Shown here: positions 52,740-62,277 of the stretch, piece by piece
Position numbering within the stretch: position 1 is the stretch's first letter
Layout: the number at the start of each line of letters is the position of its first letter
NCBI RefSeq assembly: GCF_900102625.1
Contig: NZ_FMZC01000014.1
Span: 1-64,000 of the forward strand
DNA from: Paracidovorax valerianellae
Lineage (GTDB): Bacteria > Pseudomonadota > Gammaproteobacteria > Burkholderiales > Burkholderiaceae_C
Direction of reading: 5' to 3'
Length of the DNA stretch: 64,000 nt
Position numbers and translations under genes: made by a program
Notes under the pieces: model-generated
What the model was told of the DNA's origin: nothing
Database searches by the model: none
The model's input: the letters and a program-made list of their open reading frames with translations, nothing else

Positions 52740-55367
52740 ATGCCCAACCAACGCCACGCACCCGTCTTCATCGGGCTGCTCCTCGTCGTGATCGGCCTGG
52801 CCATCGGGGTCGGCGGGGTCTGGCTGATCGCGCTGGGGGGATCGTGGTACTACCTGCCCGCCGGCCTGGCAACGCTGCTGGCGGGGTGGATGCTGGCCCA
52901 GCGCAACCCTGCCGCGCTCTGGGTGTATGCCGCTCTGGTGCTCGTCACCCTCGTATGGTCGCTGTGGGAGGCGGGGCTCGACTGGTGGCCGCTGGCAGCG
53001 CGCGGCGACGTGTTCTTCGTGCTGGGGCTGCTGTTGCTCACGCCGGCGGTCTCACGCGGCTTGATGGTGGCGGCATCGCCCCGCGGGCCGCGCCGGGCGC
53101 TGGGGGCCTCGCTGGCCGCGTTCTTCGTGGTGGCGGTGGCCTCATGGTTCCACGACGCGCATGACATTCCCGGGGCGTTCGAAGCGCAGGCGGCCACGGC
53201 GCCTGCGGCCGCAACTGCCCCTTCCCCGTCCGCGAGTGCCGGCGCGGGCGACGGCGGCATTCCCGCCGGCGAGTGGCACGCCTACGGCCGCACGGGCGCA
53301 GGGCAGCGCTACTCTCCGCTCGGCCAGATCACCCCCGACAACGTGCGCGGCCTGGAGGTCGCGTGGCAGTTCCGCACCGGCGACGTGCGCGGAAAGCCCG
53401 GCGACCCGCAGGAAACCACGTTCGAGGTCACCCCGCTCAAGATCGGCAACCGGCTGTACCTGTGCACGCCGCACCAGTCGGTGATCGCCCTCGACGCGAC
53501 CACCGGCGCGCAGGTCTGGCGCTACGACACGCAGATCAAAGGCCAGGGCGAACTGGCGCTGCAGCATCTGACCTGCCGGGGCCTGTCGTACCAGCCACCG
53601 GAGCCGGCAGCCGGCGCCGCCCCCGCTGCTATCACTGCCACCGCTACTACCAGTTCGGCAGGCGGCACCAGCACCGACCCCGCAATGGCGGCTGCGCCCA
53701 TTGGTGACGCTGCATCCACTTCTGCCTCGGCCTCTACCTCTGCGCCTGCATCGACCGCGGTTGCCTCGGCCGCTTCCGCCCCGCAGGCACCTGCAGCGCC
53801 CGCCACTCCTGTCCCAGCCGCCGCGAGCCTCAACACCGTGACCTGCGAAGGCCGCCTGTTCATGCCCACGGCGGACGGCCGGCTGCTGGCGCTGGACCCG
53901 CGCACCGGCTCGCTGTGCAGCGACTTCGGCAACGGCACCGGGCAGATCGACCTGTGGGCCGGCATGCCCAACAAGCGCCCCGGCGCGTACTACTCCACCT
54001 CGCCCGCGGTGGTCACGCGCGATCTCATCATCATCGGCGGCACCGTGCTGGACAACGCGTCCACCAAGGAACAGTCGGGCGTGATCCGGGCCTACAACGT
54101 GCGCACCGGCGCGCTGGTGTGGAACTGGGACTCGGCCAAGCCCGAAGCCACCGCGCCCATCGGGCCGGGCGAAACGTACACGGCCAATTCACCCAACAGC
54201 TGGTCGATTTCCAGCGTGGACGAAACCCTGGGCCTGGTCTACGTGCCCATGGGCAACCAGCCGCCCGACCAGTGGGGCGGCCGGCGCAGCCCCGAGGTGG
54301 AGCGCTATTCGTCCTCCGTCGTGGCGCTGGAGCTGGCCACCGGCCGCGTGCGGTGGCACTTCCAGACCGTGCACCACGACCTGTGGGACTACGACGTGCC
54401 TGCCCAGCCCAGCCTGGTGGACCTGACGGTGAAGGGCGAGCGCGTGCCCGCGCTGGTACAGCCCACCAAGCAGGGCGAAGTGTTCGTGCTCGACCGCCGC
54501 ACCGGCAACCCCATCCTGCCGGTGACCGAAGAGCCCGCACCGCAGGGCGCCGCCGAAGGCGACCGCACCGCGCCCACCCAGCCCAAGTCGGCCCTGTCGT
54601 TCGACCCGCCGCCGCTCACCGGCGCGGACATGTGGGGCGTCACCCTGTTCGACCAGCTGATGTGCCGCATCGCGTTCGAAAAGCTCCGCTTCGAAGGCCG
54701 GTTCACACCGCCCTCCACGCGCGGCACGCTGGTCTATCCGGGCAACTTCGGGGTGTTCAACTGGGGCGGCGTGGCCGTGGACCCGCAGCGCGAGATGGCG
54801 TTCACCACGCCCACGTACCTGGCCTTCACCTCGCAGTTGATCCCGCGCAACGATGAGACGACGCTGCTCGTCCAGCCCGGCGGCGCGCCCCCGCACGGCA
54901 TGCTGCCCGCGCTGAACGAAAACGTCGGTGCACCGTTCGCCGTGCGGCTCAAGCCCTTCGTCTCGGTGCTGGGCATTCCCTGCCAGGCGCCGCCCTGGGG
55001 CTATGTGGCCGGCGCCGACCTGACCACGGGCAAGATCGTGTGGAAGCACAAGAACGGCACCGTGCGCGACCTGGCTCCCGTGCCCGTGCCATTCAAGATG
55101 GGCGTGCCCAACCTGGGCGGCCCGGTGACCACGGCCGGCGGGGTGGCGTTCCTCTCGGGCACGCTCGACTACTACGTGCGGGCCTACGACGTCGCCAACG
55201 GCAAGGAACTGTGGAAGAGCCGGCTTCCCGCTGGCGGCCAGGCCACGCCGATGACCTACACCGGCGCGGACGGGCGCCAATACATCGTGGTGGCGGCGGG
55301 CGGCCATGGCTCCCTGGGCACCCGCACGGGCGACTGGCTGATCGCGTACGCACTGCCCCGCAGCTGA
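52740..55367 (+). CDS. gcd: Membrane-bound PQQ-dependent glucose dehydrogenase
   Basis: 875 residues (E. coli Gcd about 796). Five N-terminal membrane helices in the first 150 residues (VFIGLLLVVIGLAIGVGG onward) bind ubiquinone; the periplasmic PQQ propeller follows (GEWHAYGRTGAGQRYSPLGQ; VTPLKIGNRLYLCTPHQSV; DLWDYDVPAQPSLVDL; GGPVTTAGGVAFLSGTLDYY). An Ala/Ser/Thr/Pro insertion of about 75 residues at roughly 287-361 accounts for the surplus length. It oxidises glucose to gluconolactone in the periplasm. PQQ genes are not in the window. Confidence 0.95.
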   Translation: MPNQRHAPVFIGLLLVVIGLAIGVGGVWLIALGGSWYYLPAGLATLLAGWMLAQRNPAALWVYAALVLVTLVWSLWEAGLDWWPLAARGDVFFVLGLLLLTPAVSRGLMVAASPRGPRRALGASLAAFFVVAVASWFHDAHDIPGAFEAQAATAPAAATAPSPSASAGAGDGGIPAGEWHAYGRTGAGQRYSPLGQITPDNVRGLEVAWQFRTGDVRGKPGDPQETTFEVTPLKIGNRLYLCTPHQSVIALDATTGAQVWRYDTQIKGQGELALQHLTCRGLSYQPPEPAAGAAPAAITATATTSSAGGTSTDPAMAAAPIGDAASTSASASTSAPASTAVASAASAPQAPAAPATPVPAAASLNTVTCEGRLFMPTADGRLLALDPRTGSLCSDFGNGTGQIDLWAGMPNKRPGAYYSTSPAVVTRDLIIIGGTVLDNASTKEQSGVIRAYNVRTGALVWNWDSAKPEATAPIGPGETYTANSPNSWSISSVDETLGLVYVPMGNQPPDQWGGRRSPEVERYSSSVVALELATGRVRWHFQTVHHDLWDYDVPAQPSLVDLTVKGERVPALVQPTKQGEVFVLDRRTGNPILPVTEEPAPQGAAEGDRTAPTQPKSALSFDPPPLTGADMWGVTLFDQLMCRIAFEKLRFEGRFTPPSTRGTLVYPGNFGVFNWGGVAVDPQREMAFTTPTYLAFTSQLIPRNDETTLLVQPGGAPPHGMLPALNENVGAPFAVRLKPFVSVLGIPCQAPPWGYVAGADLTTGKIVWKHKNGTVRDLAPVPVPFKMGVPNLGGPVTTAGGVAFLSGTLDYYVRAYDVANGKELWKSRLPAGGQATPMTYTGADGRQYIVVAAGGHGSLGTRTGDWLIAYALPRS

Positions 55368-55388
55368 GGGGCTTTGGCTTCAAGCACC

Positions 55389-55442
55389 AAAAAGGCCTCC
55401 AGCGCAATCAATACACCGGTGTACTGCTATTAATTTTATAGT
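55389..55442. repeat. Dispersed comamonad-type intergenic element, copy 5
   Basis: CAAAAAGGCCTCCAGCGC, then AATCAATACACCGGTGTACT with a small internal palindrome (ACACCGGTGT), then GCTATTAATTTTATAG. It lies between gcd and the CxxCxxCC gene and is the best preserved copy. Confidence 0.85.
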
Positions 55443-55999
55443 GAACCGGCAGGGCCATTGCCAGCACCTCCGTCCTGAGTCGGCGGCCTCAGCGGCGGCG
55501 CATCGCAGCCGATGCCCGCCGCAATCCAGCGCCGGGCCAGCGCGCGCATGAGGCCCACCGCCCAGGCGCTGCGCCACCCGGTGACCTCGCCGGGATCGTC
55601 CACCATGCCGCAGACATAGCGGCCGGCCGAGGCTGCAGGGCCCCGTTCAGCGCCCGGGCCGGCCACCGCACCGCCTGACACTGGCACCCGCGTCGGCACG
55701 CTGCTGCAGCTCGACCTCGAACCTTCTCCCAACGTCTCCACCCCTTCCAACCCTTCCTCATGCCATCGCAGCGCAGCGCAGGGGCCGGTGCGCCGGCGCG
55801 ATACCAGCATGCCCAGCGGACAGGGTTCGGCCAGGCAGCACAGGCCGCAGCCGTTGCAAGGCGCGCCTTCGGCCGGCTGCGACGGGGCCGAAGGGTGCAC
55901 ATGCACGACCTGCCACTGCGCGCCGGCAGCCGTGCCCGGACTACCGGCAGCACGGGCGGCCGGGGCATCGTCAGGACGGGAATCGTCGGGCAGGGGCAT
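55436..55999 (-). CDS. YkgJ-type CxxCxxCC cysteine-cluster protein
   Basis: 187 residues. CNGCGLCC at 48-55 followed by Cys60 and later cysteines (GPCAALRW, YVCGMVDD) is the metal-binding signature of the YkgJ/UPF0153 group. A serine-rich linker (GSRSSCSSVP) and a C-terminal helix complete it. Metal (zinc or iron) and function unknown. Convergent with gcd; its end overlaps the dispersed element. Confidence 0.85.
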   Translation of the reverse strand: MPLPDDSRPDDAPAARAAGSPGTAAGAQWQVVHVHPSAPSQPAEGAPCNGCGLCCLAEPCPLGMLVSRRRTGPCAALRWHEEGLEGVETLGEGSRSSCSSVPTRVPVSGGAVAGPGAERGPAASAGRYVCGMVDDPGEVTGWRSAWAVGLMRALARRWIAAGIGCDAPPLRPPTQDGGAGNGPAGSL

Positions 56000-56110
56000 G
56001 GCGGAGGTAAGGAGGAGCGGGGCAGCAGCGCGGGTGGCTCAGGGAATCCGGGGCAGGACTGGTTCACGGCTGCGCCCCATTGTTGCGCCACAGCCTCCCG
56101 AACGCCCATG

Positions 56111-56132
56111 AAAAAAGCGCCCCGAAGGGCGC
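56111..56132 (-). terminator. Rho-independent terminator of the glt operon
   Basis: On the minus strand GCGCCC-TTCG-GGGCGC then TTTTTT, 43 bases after the gltL stop. Confidence 0.92.
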
Positions 56133-56174
56133 TTTCTCTCTGGCCTGTCAAAAAGGCCCGACGCAGCGGATCGA

Positions 56175-56912
56175 TCAGTGCTGCAGGATCTTGTTGAGGA
56201 AGTCCTTGGTGCGCGGCTGGCGGGCGTCCGGGTTGTTGAAGAAGTCGTCCTTGGAGCAGTCCTCCAGGATCTTGCCGCCCACGTCCATGAAGATCACGCG
56301 GTTGCTGACCTTGCGGGCAAAGCCCATTTCGTGGGTCACGCACATCATGGTCATGCCTTCGTTGGCGAGACCCACCATCACGTCCAGCACTTCGCCCACC
56401 ATTTCGGGGTCGAGCGCCGAAGTCGGCTCGTCGAACAGCATCACGATGGGGTCCATCGACAGAGCGCGTGCAATGGCCACACGCTGCTGCTGGCCGCCCG
56501 ACAGCTGGCCCGGAAACTTGTCCTTGTGCGCCGACAGGCCCACGCGGTCCAGCATCTTGAGGCCGCGCTTCTTGGCTTCGTCCGCGCCCCGGCCCAGCAC
56601 CTTGACCTGCGCGATCGTCAGGTTCTCGGTCACCGACAGGTGGGGGAACAGTTCGAAGTGCTGGAACACCATGCCCACGCGGCTGCGCAGCTTGGGCAGG
56701 TTGGTCTTCGGGTCGTGCACGGCGATGCCGTCCACGAAGATCTCGCCCTTCTGGAAGGGCTCGAGCGCGTTGATGGTCTTGATCAGCGTGGACTTGCCGG
56801 AACCCGAGGGGCCGCACACCACCACGACCTCGCCCTTCTGGATGGAAGTGGAGCAGTCGGTCAGCACCTGGAAGCTGCCGTACCACTTCGAGACGTTCTT
56901 CATTTCAATCAT
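56175..56912 (-). CDS. gltL: Glutamate/aspartate ABC transporter ATP-binding protein
   Basis: 245 residues. Walker [14 protein letters not shown]-loop in [14 protein letters not shown], signature [15 protein letters not shown], Walker [16 protein letters not shown] and H-loop VTHEMGFAR are intact. Start at 56912 ([14 protein letters not shown]). 23 bases after gltK. Powers uptake of acidic amino acids, by family. Confidence 0.96.
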   Translation of the reverse strand: MIEMKNVSKWYGSFQVLTDCSTSIQKGEVVVVCGPSGSGKSTLIKTINALEPFQKGEIFVDGIAVHDPKTNLPKLRSRVGMVFQHFELFPHLSVTENLTIAQVKVLGRGADEAKKRGLKMLDRVGLSAHKDKFPGQLSGGQQQRVAIARALSMDPIVMLFDEPTSALDPEMVGEVLDVMVGLANEGMTMMCVTHEMGFARKVSNRVIFMDVGGKILEDCSKDDFFNNPDARQPRTKDFLNKILQH

Positions 56913-56935
56913 TGCTTTTTCCTCACTCTTTCCGC

Positions 56936-57628
56936 TCAGCGGATGATGGCGATTTTCCGGTGCAGGCGCTTCACGAACCAGGACAGTGCAAAGCACATCA
57001 CAAAGTACACGACAGCCGCCAGCAGATAGGCCTCGATCGGCCGACCATAGTTCTTGCCCGCCGTCTCGAAGCCCTTGAGCATGTCGTAGGCGCCGATGGC
57101 GTAGACCAGCGAAGTGTCCTGGAACAGGATGATGGTCTGCGTGAGCAGCACCGGCAGCATGTTGCGGAACGCCTGCGGCAGGATCACGAGCTTCATGTTC
57201 TGGCCGTACGTCATCCCCAGCGCCTGGCCTGCGAACACCTGCCCGCGCGAGATCGACTGGATCCCGGCGCGCATGATTTCGCTGAAGTAAGCGGCTTCGA
57301 AGGCGATGAAGGTGATCACCGCCGACAGCTCGGACCGGTAACTCGTTCCGATGCCGCCGGGAAGGGCCGCGTAGAACGAGGCCGGCACCAGCAGGAAGAA
57401 CCACAGGATCACCATCACCAGCGGAATGCTGCGCATGCCGTTGACGTAGAACGTGGCGGGCGCATCCAGCCACTTCTTGCCCGACAGGCGCATCAGCGCC
57501 AGCACGGTGCCCAGCAAGATGCCGCCGATCGTGGCGATCAACGTCAGCATGATGCTGAAGTAAAAGCCCTTGACGACGAACTTGCTGATGATGTCCCAGC
57601 TATAGAAGGAAAGGTCGAGATTCATCAT
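56936..57628 (-). CDS. gltK: Glutamate/aspartate ABC transporter permease
   Basis: 230-residue HisMQ-type inner membrane permease: [37 protein letters not shown] and the coupling EAA loop ([20 protein letters not shown]). AGGAGGT eight bases before the first of two adjacent ATGs (57628) sets the start. Its start overlaps the gltJ stop area by two bases short of contact, so the two are coupled. Confidence 0.95.
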   Translation of the reverse strand: MMNLDLSFYSWDIISKFVVKGFYFSIMLTLIATIGGILLGTVLALMRLSGKKWLDAPATFYVNGMRSIPLVMVILWFFLLVPASFYAALPGGIGTSYRSELSAVITFIAFEAAYFSEIMRAGIQSISRGQVFAGQALGMTYGQNMKLVILPQAFRNMLPVLLTQTIILFQDTSLVYAIGAYDMLKGFETAGKNYGRPIEAYLLAAVVYFVMCFALSWFVKRLHRKIAIIR

Positions 57629-57629
57629 G

Positions 57630-58358
57630 TCAGTGACCTCCTGAGCCACTGGACACGATCAGGCCCGGCACCCGCGTGCGCTTTTCGATGAAGGCCATGA
57701 TGCGGTTGATGGCGAAGGCCGAGACCACGTACAGGCCGGTCACTGCCAGGTAGATTTCGATGCCCCGCGAGGTCTCTTCCTGCGCCTGCATGGCGAACAT
57801 CGTCAGTTCGGCCACCGACACGGCGAAGGCCACGGACGAGTTCTTGAAGATGTTCATCGTCTCGCTCGTGAGCGGCGGAATGATGATGCGAAACGCCATC
57901 GGCAGCAGCACGTAGCGGTAGTACTGCACGGTCGTGAAGCCCATGGCCATGCCAGCGTAGCGCTGGCCGCGCGGCAGCGCCTGAATGCCCGCCCTCACCT
58001 GCTCGGCGATCCGTGCCGACGTGAAGAAGCCCAGCGCCAGCACCACGAGGATGAAGCCCGAGACGCCCTTGAGCACCGGAAAGATCGCGGGCAGCACGTG
58101 GTACCACAGAAAAATCTGCACGAGCAGCGGAATGTTCCGGAACAGCTCGACCCACGCGTTGCCGAAGCCGACCAGCACCTTGTTGTCCGGCAGCGTGCGC
58201 AGCGTGCCGATGAGCGAGCCCATCACCAGCGCGATCACCAGTGCCAGCAAGGCCACCGACACCGTCCAGCCCCATGCAGAAAGCATCCACTGGAGGTAGG
58301 TCGGGTATTCACCTCCCGGGTCCTGCAGGAAGACTTGCCAATCCCAATTTGATCCCAT
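57630..58358 (-). CDS. gltJ: Glutamate/aspartate ABC transporter permease
   Basis: 242-residue permease, partner of GltK. WGWTVSVALLALVIALVMGS, FRNIPLLVQIFLWYHVLPA and the EAA loop AEQVRAGIQALPRGQRYAGM. It follows gltI after a 123-base gap that holds a strong hairpin. Confidence 0.95.
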   Translation of the reverse strand: MGSNWDWQVFLQDPGGEYPTYLQWMLSAWGWTVSVALLALVIALVMGSLIGTLRTLPDNKVLVGFGNAWVELFRNIPLLVQIFLWYHVLPAIFPVLKGVSGFILVVLALGFFTSARIAEQVRAGIQALPRGQRYAGMAMGFTTVQYYRYVLLPMAFRIIIPPLTSETMNIFKNSSVAFAVSVAELTMFAMQAQEETSRGIEIYLAVTGLYVVSAFAINRIMAFIEKRTRVPGLIVSSGSGGH

Positions 58359-58432
58359 GGGAAATCCTTCTCAAATCTCGTTGTCTTCAAACTTGGCGCC
58401 CCATCCCGGGCATCCCTGCCGGGGAAACAAAC

Positions 58433-58458
58433 AAACGCCCACCGGGCGGTGGGCGTTT
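58433..58458. terminator. Intercistronic hairpin between gltI and gltJ
   Basis: AAACGCCCACC and GGTGGGCGTTT pair over 11 bases around GGGC, 24 bases after the gltI stop. On the minus strand it is followed by GTTTGTTTCC. It probably stops part of the transcripts, so the binding protein is made in excess over the permease. Confidence 0.8.
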
Positions 58459-58481
58459 GATGCAGGCGGGCGCCGTGGCGC

Positions 58482-59384
58482 TCATTCCTTGGTGGCGTAC
58501 TCTTCCATGGGCTTGTCGTTGGGGTTCGCCCAAGCGGCCTTGGTCGCTTCGCTCACTGGCAGGCCGATCTTCACGTTGTTCGGTGGCACGGGTTGCATGA
58601 ACCACTTGTCATACAGCTTGGCCATGTCGCCGGACTTGATCTGCGCCTTGATGCTGTCGTCCACGGCCTTCTTGAAGGCAGCGTCGTCCTTGCGGATCAT
58701 GATGGCGATGGGTTCCACGCTCAGCACTTCGCCGACGATCTTGAAATCGTTGGGGCTCTTGGACTTGGCGATGTTGGATGCAAGGATCGAGCCGTCCATG
58801 ATGAACGCGTCGGCGCGGCCGGATTCCAGCAGCAGGAAGCTGTCGGAGTGGTCCTTGCCGAACACTTCCTTGAACGTCAGGCCTTCGGCGCGCTTGTTCT
58901 TGCGCAGCGTCTGCACCGAGGTGGTGCCGGTGGTCGTGGCGATGTTCTTGCCGTTCAGGTCCTTGATGCCGGTGATGCCCGAATCGGCCTTGACGGCGAT
59001 GCGCACTTCTTCGACATAGGTCGTGACCGCGAAGGCGACGTCCTTCTGGCGGGCCGCGTTGTTGGTAGTGGAGCCGCACTCGATGTCCACCGTGCCGTTT
59101 TGCACCAGCGGAATGCGGTTTTGCGACGTCACGGGCTGGTACTTGACTTCCAGCTTGGACAGGCCGAGCTGCTTTTGCACGTCGGCGATGACCTTGGCGC
59201 AAACATCGTAGTGAAAGCCCGTGTACTTGCCGTCACCCAGGGTGTACGAAAGACCGGAAGATTCGCGCACGCCTTCGGTGATCGTGCCGGAGGCCTTGAT
59301 CTTGGCCAGTGTGTCGTTGGCTTGCGCGAAAGCGCTGCCTGCGGCCAGGGCGGTGATGGCGACTGCCAGCAAATGTTTCTTCAT
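58482..59384 (-). CDS. gltI: Glutamate/aspartate-binding periplasmic protein
   Basis: 300 residues. Signal peptide MKKHLLAVAITALAAGSAFA. The mature part has GTITEGVRESSGLSYTLGDG, DIECGSTTNNAARQKDVAFA and ATTTGTTSVQTLRKN, the ligand-pocket segments of GltI/DEBP. Captures acidic amino acids for GltJKL. Part of gltI-J-K-L, transcribed on the minus strand. Confidence 0.96.
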   Translation of the reverse strand: MKKHLLAVAITALAAGSAFAQANDTLAKIKASGTITEGVRESSGLSYTLGDGKYTGFHYDVCAKVIADVQKQLGLSKLEVKYQPVTSQNRIPLVQNGTVDIECGSTTNNAARQKDVAFAVTTYVEEVRIAVKADSGITGIKDLNGKNIATTTGTTSVQTLRKNKRAEGLTFKEVFGKDHSDSFLLLESGRADAFIMDGSILASNIAKSKSPNDFKIVGEVLSVEPIAIMIRKDDAAFKKAVDDSIKAQIKSGDMAKLYDKWFMQPVPPNNVKIGLPVSEATKAAWANPNDKPMEEYATKE

Positions 59385-59505
59385 CAGGATCTCCTAAGAA
59401 CTTACGGATACGAGGGAAAGAATCATTCTAGATAGTGGCACAGGGCGGAATTCGCCACCATGCCGAATACCCGGAACATCGGGCGAGCGCGGCGACAAAC
59501 CTTGC

Positions 59506-60396
59506 TCAAAACGGAACCTGGTCGGTGGGATATCTCCAGAAATCCCTCAACAGATAGCTCACGGGAAGATTGAGCGCGCGGTTGGACGGCGGGATGGGCT
59601 GCGCGAACCACTTGTCGTAGATGGGATAGATCTCGCGGCTGGTGATCAGGCGGCGCATTTCGTCGTCCACCAGCTTCTTGAACGCGGGATCGTTCTTGGG
59701 CAGCATGATGGCCAGCGGCTCGGTGGTGATGAACTTGCCGACCACCTTGAGCGCGGCAGGATTGGGGCGGTTGGAGGCCAGGCCGTACAGCAGCACATCG
59801 TCCATGGCGAAGGCATCGGCCTCGCCCTTTTCCACCATCTCGACGGCCTTGGCGTGGTCCGGCGCTTCGATGACATTGATCTGCAGCAGGCGCTCGCGGT
59901 TGATCTGCTGGGCGGCCTTGAGCGGCGTGGTGCCCTTGGTCGAGACGAGCTTCTTGCCGCTCAGGTCTTCGATGCGGTCCACATTGCTCTGGGCTGGCAC
60001 CAGCAGGCGGGCACCGGTGATGAAATGCGGCACGGTGAACGCCACGGCCTGGCGCCGCTCGGCATTGTTGGTGGTGGAGCCGCACTCCATGTCGGCGCGG
60101 CCTTTTTCGATGGTTTCGAGGCGGTTGGCCGATGTGACCGGCACGAAATCGACTTCCATGTCCTTGCGGCCGGTCTTCTTGCGAACGACCTCAGCGATCC
60201 GCTGGCACAGGTCCACCGCGTAGCCGATGGGCTTGCCGCCCTCAACATACGAAAACGGCACCGAGGATTCGCGGTAAGCCAGAACCAGCTTGCCGCCCGC
60301 CGAGACGCGGTCGAGAACACCCTGGGCAGAAACAGCCATGCCCCACCAGCACAAGGCTGCGGCGACCCCAATGGGCTTCCAGCGGAATGTTTTCAT
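59506..60396 (-). CDS. Second GltI-like amino acid binding protein
   Basis: 296 residues. Signal to AVSAQ. Mature segments VLAYRESSVPFSYVEGGKPI, ADMECGSTTNNAERRQAVAF and LVSTKGTTPLKAAQQ parallel GltI, so the pocket is kept. It lies 121 bases upstream of gltI, same strand, and could feed the same permease with a different ligand set. The ATG at 60396 is chosen over one 12 bases upstream. Confidence 0.93.
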   Translation of the reverse strand: MKTFRWKPIGVAAALCWWGMAVSAQGVLDRVSAGGKLVLAYRESSVPFSYVEGGKPIGYAVDLCQRIAEVVRKKTGRKDMEVDFVPVTSANRLETIEKGRADMECGSTTNNAERRQAVAFTVPHFITGARLLVPAQSNVDRIEDLSGKKLVSTKGTTPLKAAQQINRERLLQINVIEAPDHAKAVEMVEKGEADAFAMDDVLLYGLASNRPNPAALKVVGKFITTEPLAIMLPKNDPAFKKLVDDEMRRLITSREIYPIYDKWFAQPIPPSNRALNLPVSYLLRDFWRYPTDQVPF

Positions 60397-60582
60397 GGCT
60401 TGTCTCAAAGTTCGGAAGTTCTAACCTGAGCAAACACTGTGCCAGGCCGGGCCTCTCTGTTGGGCGAAGGCTTTTGCACTTCGCTCCGGACGCCGGGACG
60501 GAATGTACGTCCCGACACATAGTCTTTCCAATGCCAATTGCGCTGTGGAATTATGCAATTGACACATAACGTGCCCGCCGCG

Positions 60583-61521
60583 TCAAAGGGGCTTGTCCGT
60601 ACTGTGGGCTTGCAGATAAGTCCAGAGCGACTGCACGATGCCTTTGGACGGCTCCTTGCCGGAAGGCTTCTCGCGGTAGGCCCGCACCTCCATGGCCATC
60701 TGCAGATCCTCCACGCCAGAGGGCGCAGCGCTCACCAGGCGGCGCGAGCGGAGTTCCTTCTTGACGGCGCTGTGCGGCAGGAAGGCGACCCCGTGGCCCT
60801 CCACCGCCATGGCCTTGAGGCCCTCGGCCATGTCGGTCTCGTAGACCCGGTCCAGGTGAATGGCCGTGCCCGATTGTTTGAGGATCAATTCCGTCACGCG
60901 GCCCAGATACGCCCCGGGCGCGTACCCCAGATAGGGCAGCGGCTCGCCGGCCCGGCCCGGCAGGCTGAACAGCGGCCGGCCGTCCGCATCGGCGCGCGAA
61001 TACGGCGACAGGATTTCCTGGCCCAGCGTCACCATTTCATAGCGGTCGGCATCGAGCTGGAACGGCTGCGAGGGATGGTGATAGGCGATCAGCAGATCGC
61101 ACCCGCCTTCCACCAGGCGCAGCACCGCGTCGTGCACGTTGAGCGCGATCAGGCGGCTCTTGACCGGCCCGAAGCGCTCACGCAGGCTCGAAAGCCATGC
61201 GGGAAAGAACGTGAACGCCAGGGTGTGGGGCACCGCGAACTCGATCATGTCCTTGCCCGCGCTGGTGTGGGCCCGCAGCATGGCGCGGGTGTTCTGCATG
61301 GCCTGCAGCATCTCCAGCGCCTCCTCGTAGAGGGTCTTGCCCGCGGGGGTGAGGCGGGTCGGGTAGGAGCTGCGGTCCACCAGATCGGTGCCGGCCCAGG
61401 CCTCCAGCGCCTGGATGCGGCGCGAAAACGCCGGCTGGGTCACATGGCGCAACTGCGCCGACCGGCTGAAGCTGCGCGTTTCCGCGAGGCTGACGAAATC
61501 CTCGAGCCACTTGGTTTCCAT
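60583..61521 (-). CDS. LysR-type transcriptional regulator
   Basis: 312 residues. Helix-turn-helix SLAETRSFSRSAQLRHVTQP with SRRIQALEAW, then the effector domain (VPHTLAFTFFPAWLSSLRER). METKWLEDF start at 61521; an ATG nine bases upstream is possible. Divergent from the TRAP transporter genes and upstream of the two binding-protein genes, so it could control either. Confidence 0.93.
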   Translation of the reverse strand: METKWLEDFVSLAETRSFSRSAQLRHVTQPAFSRRIQALEAWAGTDLVDRSSYPTRLTPAGKTLYEEALEMLQAMQNTRAMLRAHTSAGKDMIEFAVPHTLAFTFFPAWLSSLRERFGPVKSRLIALNVHDAVLRLVEGGCDLLIAYHHPSQPFQLDADRYEMVTLGQEILSPYSRADADGRPLFSLPGRAGEPLPYLGYAPGAYLGRVTELILKQSGTAIHLDRVYETDMAEGLKAMAVEGHGVAFLPHSAVKKELRSRRLVSAAPSGVEDLQMAMEVRAYREKPSGKEPSKGIVQSLWTYLQAHSTDKPL

Positions 61522-61719
61522 GGCGCGCATTATCGGGGCGGGCGCATGTCCCTTGTTCACACCGCCCTGGGGAAACCCTGCACCGGACCCTGCCACGTTT
61601 GCTTGCAAAATGGCTTCGGCGTTCCAAGCGCCGCCCCGTCCGGGCCCCTGGCGCACAAGGCTGGTGGGCAGAGTGACCGCATCGCCACGTTGTTCGATCT
61701 CACCGACCCTCTGCCTTTC

Positions 61720-62277
61720 ATGTCCCTACCTCCCCCGTCCGGGCCTTCGCCCCATGGCACCGCACCCGCTGCCAAGACCGACGACGATACCCCCCGTTCC
61801 CTGCGCATCGAAGACTGGCTCACCGTCATCGTGATGGCGGCCCTGGCCCTCATCACCTTCGCGAACGTGCTGGTGCGCTATTTCACGAATTCCTCGTTCG
61901 CCTGGACCGAAGAGATCTCGGTCTTCCTGATGATCGTGCTGGCGCTGGTGGCGGGCTCCGCCGCCGTCGCGCGCGACCAGCACATCCGCATCGAATGGTT
62001 CGCCGAAGGCGGCTCGGCCGCGCGCCGGCATGGCCTGGCGCGCTTCGGGGCGCTGATGGTGGCGCTGCTGTTCGGCGTGATCGCCGTGCTGAGCGTGCGC
62101 GTGGTGTGGGACGACTACCGCTTCGGCGAGACATCCCCCGGCATCGGCGTGCCGCAGTGGTGGTACTCGGTATGGCTGCCGCTGTTGTCCGCGCTGATCA
62201 CCTGGCGCGCGGTGGGACTGTTCATCCGCCGGGGCCGCTCGGCGCCGTCGGCGGGCCTGCAGGACACCGCCAAATGA
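61720..62277 (+). CDS. dctQ: TRAP transporter small permease subunit
   Basis: 185 residues, four membrane helices. The DctQ pattern includes VIVMAALALITFANVLVRYF, SFAWTEEISVFLMIVLALVA, ARDQHIRIEWFAE and VPQWWYSVWLPLLSALITWR. The ATG at 61720 replaces a long upstream open frame that is antisense to the LysR gene. Its stop overlaps the dctM ATG. Confidence 0.92.
   Translation: MSLPPPSGPSPHGTAPAAKTDDDTPRSLRIEDWLTVIVMAALALITFANVLVRYFTNSSFAWTEEISVFLMIVLALVAGSAAVARDQHIRIEWFAEGGSAARRHGLARFGALMVALLFGVIAVLSVRVVWDDYRFGETSPGIGVPQWWYSVWLPLLSALITWRAVGLFIRRGRSAPSAGLQDTAK

Noticed and set aside
60538-61719. Long frame upstream of dctQ
   Set aside because: It is antisense to the LysR gene; DctQ homology begins after the ATG at 61720.
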